Assembly: GCF_004000805.1 (NCBI RefSeq)
Contig: NZ_BILY01000049.1
Coordinates: forward strand, 1-46,069
Reading direction: 5' to 3'
DNA: 46,069 bases
Source: Paenibacillus glycanilyticus NBRC 16618
Lineage (GTDB): Bacteria; Bacillota; Bacilli; Paenibacillales; Paenibacillaceae
The notes below the pieces were generated by a model. That model made no database searches. It was not told the DNA's origin and worked only from the letters and a program-made list of their open reading frames with translations. This document shows, piece after piece, positions 40,709-46,069 of this stretch. Every line of letters starts with the position of its first letter. Position 1 is the stretch's first letter. The position numbers and the translations under genes were made by a program.

Positions 40709-42052
40709 TTATTTATGGTTTTTGGCAACCCAATCGTCGAGATCCTTAATGATGTCGTCTGCCGTTGCCTTGTTGAAAAATACTTTTTGCACGTATTGCG
40801 AGAACTGCGTCGTCCAGTCGATCGTTGTCGTAATATACACTTGCGAGTTGTACAGCTGACCGTTATCGAAGTAAGGCTTCAAATCCGATACGGCCGGAGC
40901 GATGTCAGCCGAAGCCCCTTTGACGTAAGTCAACGTCTTCACGTTTTCTACCCACGTGTTTGCCGCGGGAACGCTAGCCAAGTAAGCAAGGAATTTCATC
41001 GCGGCTTCCTTATGCTCGGATTTGCTGTTCACCGCTACGGAAGCGTCCGGGTTGAATTCCAGCTTGTTAAGCGCCGGATCATTGCTGAACGGATACGGGA
41101 AGTAACCCATGCCGGTTGCGAACAGCTCTGGATTTTTCTTCTCGATGTCCGGCAGCGGCCAGGTGCCCATGTACATCATGGCAGCTTCTTCGCGGGCAAA
41201 CATGTCGACCGCTCCGTTGTAGTCAACGCCAAGCTGGTCTTTGTTGCCGTATTTGAACATGTCGAGGGCATGCTGAATCGTTGTCTTCGTGGCTGGATTG
41301 TCTGCGAACTTCGCTTCACCCTTCTCCAGCTTGTCGAAGAAATCGGTCTGCTTGTCTACGAGCACCGTGTTGCTCGGGAAGTCGCGGCTCAGCCACATGC
41401 CAAGCGGCCAGCCGTCTTTCCAGCCAAGCGCGAACGGCGTTTTGCCCGAATCTTTGATTTTTTGCGCTGCCGCGATAAGCGCATCGTATGTCGTAGGAAT
41501 CTCGATACCGAGATCGGCGAAAATTTTCTTGTTATAAAATACGGCGATTGGCCCTGCGTTCAGCGGCATAATGTAGTTGCGGCCGTCCGTTGCTTGCTCG
41601 GCGAGCACGCCCGGATCGAAGGTCTTCATAAATGCCTGGTCGGTTAAGTCTTCCAGGTAACCGCCGTCTTTGTACAGCTTGGTCGTGCTGCCGGCGTTTA
41701 AAGTAAATACGTCAACGATATCGCCGCTGGCGAGCTTTGTCTTCAGCAGAGTGGCGTAGTCATCGAACTTGACCGGCTGTACGTCCACCTTGATATTCGG
41801 ATTTTCCGCTTCGAACTGCTCGACGATTTTGTTGATGCCGTCCGTCGCGTCACTCTTGAAATGCATGAACGAGATGGTAACCGGTTCGGTATCTTCCGTT
41901 GCCGGCGCGCTCGCCGATTCCGTTGCCGAGTTGGCGGGCGCCGAAGCCGTATTAGCCGGGCTTGCGGCATTGTTGCCGTTATTTCCGCCACAAGCGCTCA
42001 GCAGCGCGGTCATCAAGGCAACGCTGAGACCAAGGCCGAGTTTCTTGTTCAT
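40709..42052 (-). CDS. Solute-binding lipoprotein of the locus-2 sugar ABC transporter, 447 aa
   Basis: An extracellular lipid-anchored binding protein. The signal peptide MNKKLGLGLSVALMTALLSAC has its lipobox cysteine at residue 21, followed by an Asn/Ala/Ser-rich linker (about 22-55). The rest is a bacterial extracellular binding protein 1 fold of MalE-like length, with KSDATDGINKIVEQFEAENPNIKVDV at the lobe-I start. The ligand is likely an alpha-galactoside-type or related oligosaccharide, inferred only from the adjacent glycosidase. The start ATG has AAAGGGG upstream. A shared 15-mer motif lies about 110 bp upstream. Confidence 0.94.
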   Translation of the reverse strand: MNKKLGLGLSVALMTALLSACGGNNGNNAASPANTASAPANSATESASAPATEDTEPVTISFMHFKSDATDGINKIVEQFEAENPNIKVDVQPVKFDDYATLLKTKLASGDIVDVFTLNAGSTTKLYKDGGYLEDLTDQAFMKTFDPGVLAEQATDGRNYIMPLNAGPIAVFYNKKIFADLGIEIPTTYDALIAAAQKIKDSGKTPFALGWKDGWPLGMWLSRDFPSNTVLVDKQTDFFDKLEKGEAKFADNPATKTTIQHALDMFKYGNKDQLGVDYNGAVDMFAREEAAMMYMGTWPLPDIEKKNPELFATGMGYFPYPFSNDPALNKLEFNPDASVAVNSKSEHKEAAMKFLAYLASVPAANTWVENVKTLTYVKGASADIAPAVSDLKPYFDNGQLYNSQVYITTTIDWTTQFSQYVQKVFFNKATADDIIKDLDDWVAKNHK

Positions 42053-42161
42053 TTTCCATATCCCCTTTGTCTGATGTTCTCGGATCGAGCGTTCTCGTTC
42101 GTCCTGATGCTCAGTTTACTGATTGTCGGCGGCTGCAGGAATAAAATAAATTGGAGATGCG

Positions 42162-42176
42162 ATGTTCAATTTTTTG
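42162..42176 (-). promoter_or_regulatory. Shared 15-mer upstream of binding protein 2 (candidate regulator site)
   Basis: On the minus strand CAAAAAATTGAACAT; the identical 15-mer occurs at 45792-45806, upstream of the kinase promoter. TTGAAC can act as a weak -35 with TTTTAT 17 bp downstream. It overlaps the end of the regulator gene. It is a candidate binding site for the adjacent AraC-type regulator. Confidence 0.4.
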
Positions 42177-43776
42177 CAGGCTGGAATTCTGGCATCGGCG
42201 ACTCCCGAAATTCCGATGGGGTTTGCCCGGTAAATTTTTTGAATACCTGGCTGAAATACCGTTGATTCTCGTAACCGACCAGCTCGGCAATATCGCTTAC
42301 CTTATGATCGGATTCGCGAAGCAGCTCGCAGGCCTTTTCCATGCGCTTGCGCGTTACATACTCGATGAAATTTTCCCCTGTTGCCGCTTTGAATTGCCGG
42401 CTCAGGTAACTCGGGTCCATATGATAGCGGGTTGCCATATCGATCAGTCCGACATCTTCGAAATAATGCCCGTCCAAATACGCCACAATCTCGCTCATGG
42501 GATTAGCCGCATCATTCGAAGCCGCCCTGGCGTGTATATGCGCCTCTATAGCCGCTGACAGCTCAGCCACGTAGGCGTGAAGCGCGGAGAGCGTCATCAC
42601 GCTGTCAATCGCGCGTTGATCGGACAGCAACAGACTGGCTGCGGCAATAGCCGGCCACTCGTTTCCGGCGGCAGCGCCAAGCTTGCGCAGCTCCTTCTGC
42701 GCGCTCCGGATGGACAATGATTCCGATATCTCCGCTTTGCGCGCAAACTCGCCAAGCATTCTGCGAACCGAAGCCGTTTGTCCGCCGACGATCGCTTGCT
42801 GCAGCAGCTTCGCGTCGAAGCCGCCGAGCATCTCGCCGCGCTCCCGCAGCTCCCGCGGCGTATCGGCTGCTTTTACCACGAACTCGCTTCCACGCAGCGG
42901 GCTGTCGTACAGACGCTCGCTCGCTTCCTCGAAAGCCTCCGGCAATTGGTCCAGCCGTTCGCGCGGATCGCTTAGTCCAACGACGGCATATAGCTGCAGC
43001 ATGCGGCTCGTTGTCTCGTGGAAGGGAAGCAGCAGCTCCCGCACGGTCCCGCCGTCCATAGCCGGCTCTGACAACAGCAGGCAAAGACGCTGACGGTCGT
43101 CCGATTTGAAAACGTATAGCGGCGCGCCGCTCGTCAATTCGTTCATCATATTTTCGATGCTGAACATAAGCAGGTCCGCATTGCCGTTGAACTTGGTTTC
43201 CGAGAGCTCGCGGAATCTTCGAAACATGCAGACGGCAAGCCGATAGCGGCCTATAGGCGGACTCGTGAGAAGCTCCGCTGCTTGGGAGACGATATCGGCG
43301 TTGCCCACTATTCGCCGTCCCGTCACGTTTTGCAGAAACGTCTCGGTACGCAGCTTGCGCATTTCGCTTGCGAATTGCTGGCGCTGCTCGACGCTCATAT
43401 GACTGCGGCTGGCCTGTATAGCTTTGACCATGGCATCCTTCAGGTCTGCATGCGACACCGGCTTCAGCACGTATTCGCATGCCTGGTAGGCAACGGCCGC
43501 TTTCATATATTCGAATTGCGAATGACCGCTGATCACGACAACCTTAATATGGTTGTACCGGTGATACAATTGCTCGAGGAACTGCTGGCCGTTCATGACC
43601 GGCATATTCATGTCCGTTACGATGATATGGGGCTTGCTGACCGGAATGAGCTCCAGCGCTTCCGCGCCGTTTCGGGCTTCCGCGACAACCTCGACATCCA
43701 GCTGCAGCTCATCTATCATTTTGCCAACCGATTTGCGCCCCCATGGCTCATCATCAACGACCATTACCTTAAACAT
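42166..43776 (-). CDS. AraC-type response regulator (YesN-like), 536 aa
   Basis: The longer regulator of the pair. Receiver domain with VVDDEP, phosphoacceptor Asp55 in VTDMNMP and Lys in VLKPVSH (about 105). A long middle region of roughly 280 residues of the YesN type follows, then the AraC double helix-turn-helix: PSYLSRQFKAATGENFIEYVTRKRM and VSDIAELVGYENQRYFSQVFKKFTG. The start is ATG at 43776 with GGGGAG 6 bases upstream; it overlaps the kinase stop by 8 bp. Longer upstream readings lie inside the kinase gene. The likely targets are the operon at 42052 and its own promoter. Confidence 0.95.
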   Translation of the reverse strand: MFKVMVVDDEPWGRKSVGKMIDELQLDVEVVAEARNGAEALELIPVSKPHIIVTDMNMPVMNGQQFLEQLYHRYNHIKVVVISGHSQFEYMKAAVAYQACEYVLKPVSHADLKDAMVKAIQASRSHMSVEQRQQFASEMRKLRTETFLQNVTGRRIVGNADIVSQAAELLTSPPIGRYRLAVCMFRRFRELSETKFNGNADLLMFSIENMMNELTSGAPLYVFKSDDRQRLCLLLSEPAMDGGTVRELLLPFHETTSRMLQLYAVVGLSDPRERLDQLPEAFEEASERLYDSPLRGSEFVVKAADTPRELRERGEMLGGFDAKLLQQAIVGGQTASVRRMLGEFARKAEISESLSIRSAQKELRKLGAAAGNEWPAIAAASLLLSDQRAIDSVMTLSALHAYVAELSAAIEAHIHARAASNDAANPMSEIVAYLDGHYFEDVGLIDMATRYHMDPSYLSRQFKAATGENFIEYVTRKRMEKACELLRESDHKVSDIAELVGYENQRYFSQVFKKFTGQTPSEFRESPMPEFQPAKN

Positions 43777-45571
43777 GAGATTCTCCCCGCTTTCTGCATG
43801 GAATTCGGATACGAATAACCGTTCCTTCGCCCAGCTTGCTGTCCAATTCGAGGCCATACGAATCGCCGTATGCAAGCCGTATGCGCTCGTGAACGTTTTT
43901 CAACCCAATCGAGACCCCCGAGAATACTTCCATCGACTTCTTCTCCATATCGCTGCGCAGCTCCGCCAGCTTGGTTGGCGCTATGCCCGGACCGTTATCG
44001 CTGACGGACAATACGATTGTCCCTTCGTCCGTTTCAGCCCTGACCCGAATGAGCAGCTGCGCGTCATCCGGCCCGCCAAGCGCATGTATGACCGCGTTTT
44101 CTATAATAGGCTGCATAACGAAACGAATCGTGGAGACTTCCATTAACGACTCGGGCACGTCAAACTCCATGCGCAGCGACTCCTCAAACCGAAACTGCTG
44201 AATATACAAATAGTTGCCGACATGCGCCAGCTCCTGCCGGATTGTAGACTCCGTATTCCCCTCATAGAAGCTGTAGCGGAACAAGTCGCCAAGAGAACGG
44301 CACATCTCCGGAATTTCATAATCTCCGATCAGCACCGCCTTGCCGCCAATCGTTTGAAGCGTATTGTACAAGAAGTGCGGGTTAATCTGCATTTGCAGAG
44401 CAAGCAGCTGAGCCTCTTTGTTCCGAAGCTGCATCTGGTAACGCTGCTCGATCAGCTCCCGTATTTTTTCCGTCATGAAGTTGAAGCTTCGGGTCAGCTC
44501 GGATATGTCATCCCGGTAACGGTACGGCTGTGACAGCGTGACGTGGAAGTTGCCGTTGCGCACCTTTTTCATCGCCTGACCAAGCCGTTTAATCGGTCGT
44601 GTCAAATACTGCTGGGCAAAGAGCGACAGCAGCGAAATGCACACAACCGCAAATACCAAGGCCCCGATTGCGATCAGAAGCGTATTATTGCGATGGCGGG
44701 CCAGTTCTTCGTTCGGATAAATGATGGTTAGCGTGGAGTTCCCGTTATCCAGATAAGAGGTGCTGACGAGCAGATCCTGGCGCTGCTCGAAGCGGATCTC
44801 CTTCGGCTTCTTTTTCAGCTTGGCATCCGGCATGTCGAATGAAGGTACAATACCATCGTATTTGTCGCTCGTATGGTAGAAGGTTTCGCCCCTGGAGTTG
44901 CGCAGCACGATGACATTCGGAGACTGGTTATTCGCCTCGATTACTTTAGCGAGCTCTTTGACCTGAATGTAAAAAACAAGCGTGCCGATTTTACTATGGT
45001 AGAACGGGTCATAGATCGTAATGGCAAATACGAAAAAATCCTGCTTAAACGAAGAATCCCTGTAGGAAAAGGAGAGTGAGTTCTGGAACGGCAAATCGAG
45101 CATGTCCTCGTAATGGGGGATGCTCTCGTTAAAAGGGATAGAATCATAACTGGCCGCTCTCGACCAAAAGTCCTTCAGCTTATTGTCCTTGCCAAAAATC
45201 ATGACTTTAATGACGGTATCCTTGTTCTTATTGGAGACAAGCGCATAGTAGTTCTTCAGCGACTCGCCAAGAGCAAAGAAATCCTCGTCGTTCATGTTAC
45301 GGCCGTGCTCCATCAAATTCATGACACGGGGGAAACCGTACACCTGCAGCGCCGAAGAGGACAGATCTCGAAAGTACTGATTCAAATAGCCGGCTACATA
45401 TTGCGCATTCTGGCTGGTGCTGCGGTACATCGTACGTTCCAGCGATTTCGTGCTTGATTCGTAAAAAAGATAAGACAGCACAAGCATCGGGACGAGAGAC
45501 GTGATTACGCTGCTCCAAACAATCTTTGTCCGAATACTCCGGTTGACGAAAAGCCACTTGATTACCTTCAT
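43769..45571 (-). CDS. Sensor histidine kinase (YesM-like), 600 aa
   Basis: A membrane sensor kinase of the LytS/YesM type. First helix (about residues 16-38), a large extracellular sensor domain (about 40-295), second helix (about 300-322), HAMP, then QMQINPHFLYNTLQTIGGKA with His399. The GHKL ATPase has QPIIENAVIHALGG, SDNGPGI and GVSIGLKNVHERIRLAYG. It detects an extracellular sugar or the loaded binding protein and phosphorylates the regulator at 42166. The start ATG has AGGAAGG at good spacing. Its promoter is at 45743-45771. Confidence 0.95.
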   Translation of the reverse strand: MKVIKWLFVNRSIRTKIVWSSVITSLVPMLVLSYLFYESSTKSLERTMYRSTSQNAQYVAGYLNQYFRDLSSSALQVYGFPRVMNLMEHGRNMNDEDFFALGESLKNYYALVSNKNKDTVIKVMIFGKDNKLKDFWSRAASYDSIPFNESIPHYEDMLDLPFQNSLSFSYRDSSFKQDFFVFAITIYDPFYHSKIGTLVFYIQVKELAKVIEANNQSPNVIVLRNSRGETFYHTSDKYDGIVPSFDMPDAKLKKKPKEIRFEQRQDLLVSTSYLDNGNSTLTIIYPNEELARHRNNTLLIAIGALVFAVVCISLLSLFAQQYLTRPIKRLGQAMKKVRNGNFHVTLSQPYRYRDDISELTRSFNFMTEKIRELIEQRYQMQLRNKEAQLLALQMQINPHFLYNTLQTIGGKAVLIGDYEIPEMCRSLGDLFRYSFYEGNTESTIRQELAHVGNYLYIQQFRFEESLRMEFDVPESLMEVSTIRFVMQPIIENAVIHALGGPDDAQLLIRVRAETDEGTIVLSVSDNGPGIAPTKLAELRSDMEKKSMEVFSGVSIGLKNVHERIRLAYGDSYGLELDSKLGEGTVIRIRIPCRKRGESHV

Positions 45572-45742
45572 GGCAGCGGACCTTCCTGACTCTTACCCGC
45601 CGGAAAGACGGAGTCATCCATTACTCCAAATATCCGGACCTTATCCTCTGTCCGTAATTTTTGACCAACCTGTGTAGAGCTCGTCCAACCGATCATGCTA
45701 CCCCTCGCTTTTCATGAAATCGATGCCAAATGGTGATGATGC

Positions 45743-45806
45743 ATTATACCGTCTGGGCAGAATACCTGCAATTCAATTTATCGTTAATTCCATGTTCAAT
45801 TTTTTG
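45743..45806 (-). promoter_or_regulatory. Promoter of the kinase-regulator pair with upstream AAATTGAA repeats
   Basis: On the minus strand TTGCAG (45771-45766), a 17-bp spacer and consensus TATAAT (45748-45743). Upstream, two copies of AAATTGAA lie 23 bp apart (about two helical turns). The nearer abuts the -35 and the farther belongs to the 15-mer at 45792-45806 that also precedes binding protein 2. This suits autoactivation by the AraC-type regulator. The rest of 45572-45840 shows nothing further I can name. Confidence 0.65.
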
Positions 45807-45842
45807 ACTGATATAACTAGGCTCCATATCCTTTCGGAAAAA

Positions 45843-45870
45843 CAAAAAAGAGCCTTGCTAAGCAAGGCTC
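45843..45870 (-). terminator. Terminator of the Lys-Leu tRNA operon
   Basis: Perfect 9-bp stem GAGCCTTGC (45850-45858) with GCAAGGCTC (45862-45870), followed on the minus strand by CTTTTTTGTT. Confidence 0.9.
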
Positions 45871-45887
45871 CGTAATTTCAAATCATA

Positions 45888-45972
45888 TGGTGCGGTTGAT
45901 GGGACTTGAACCCATACGCCCGGTGGGCACTACCCCCTCAAGATAGCGTGTCTGCCGTTCCACCACAACCGC
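45888..45972 (-). tRNA. tRNA-Leu (anticodon GAG)
   Basis: An 85-nt class II tRNA with long variable arm: starts GCGGTTG, ends CAACCGCACCA with encoded CCA. The loop TTGAGGG gives anticodon GAG. Confidence 0.95.
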
Positions 45973-45988
45973 AAAAAGCAAGGTAAAG

Positions 45989-46061
45989 TGAGCCATGAAG
46001 GACTCGAACCTTCGACACCCTGATTAAAAGTCAGGTGCTCTACCAACTGAGCTAATGGCTC
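45989..46061 (-). tRNA. tRNA-Lys (anticodon TTT)
   Basis: A 73-nt gene without encoded CCA: starts GAGCCATTAGCTCAG and ends CCTTCATGGCTCA. The loop CTTTTAA gives anticodon TTT. It is upstream of tRNA-Leu; the operon promoter lies beyond the window. Confidence 0.95.
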
Positions 46062-46069
46062 TCAAATAA

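Overview
The window looks like chromosomal DNA of a Paenibacillus-type member of the Paenibacillaceae. This is inferred from the sequence alone: strong AGGAGG ribosome binding sites, frequent TTG/GTG starts, long YesM/YesN-type sensor/regulator pairs next to carbohydrate ABC transporters without an ATPase gene, large secreted multi-CBM/SLH glycosidases, CcpA-type cre sites, and tRNA genes that mostly encode CCA. No transposase, integrase, phage gene or CRISPR array was found.

Layout. 1-650: noncoding DNA rich in perfect inverted repeats. 0.65-11 kb: housekeeping and accessory genes (alpha/beta hydrolase, chemotaxis receptor, SEC-C protein, domain-permuted GH3 beta-glycosidase, HD-domain protein, DUF2277, DUF423, an MFS transporter), ending in a striking four-copy, exactly 125-bp tandem array of paired palindromes (10794-11245). 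11.3-18.9 kb: two convergent secreted polysaccharidases, an SLH-anchored GH10 xylanase (CBM22-CBM22-GH10-CBM9-SLHx3) and a GH76 alpha-1,6-mannanase-like enzyme with three CBM6-like modules, separated by a cluster of four TTAAG-type hairpins. 19-28.5 kb: msrA, a VOC protein, a decayed DeoR regulator, a HAD phosphatase, the agmatine-to-putrescine pair aguA-aguB, a small HTH protein, a TetR/MFS efflux-type pair with repeated operators, an ArsP-like permease and a translationally coupled pair of small membrane proteins.

28.5-45.6 kb: two consecutive carbohydrate-uptake loci, all on the minus strand. Locus 2 (transcribed from 45.6 to 35.7 kb) encodes a sensor kinase, an AraC-type response regulator, a solute-binding lipoprotein, two MalF/MalG-type permeases and a large secreted clan GH-D (alpha-galactosidase-like) enzyme with an F5/8C module. 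Locus 1 (35.2 to 28.5 kb) encodes a second kinase/regulator pair, a large LplA-type binding protein and two LplB/LplC-type permeases. A three-gene tRNA operon (Leu-Gly-Pro) lies between them. Two further tRNA genes (Lys, Leu) close the window. Neither transporter has its own ATPase, so both probably use a shared MsmX-type ATPase encoded elsewhere.

The genes together suggest a plant-polymer forager. Secreted xylanase, mannanase and galactosidase-like enzymes release oligosaccharides, two sensed ABC systems import them, and the cytoplasmic GH3 enzyme completes hydrolysis. Two promoters (xylanase and binding protein 1) carry cre-like sites, which suggests glucose repression. Several leaders carry 5'-end features (an SD-like sequence or a stem-loop) of a kind known to stabilise mRNA in Bacillus.
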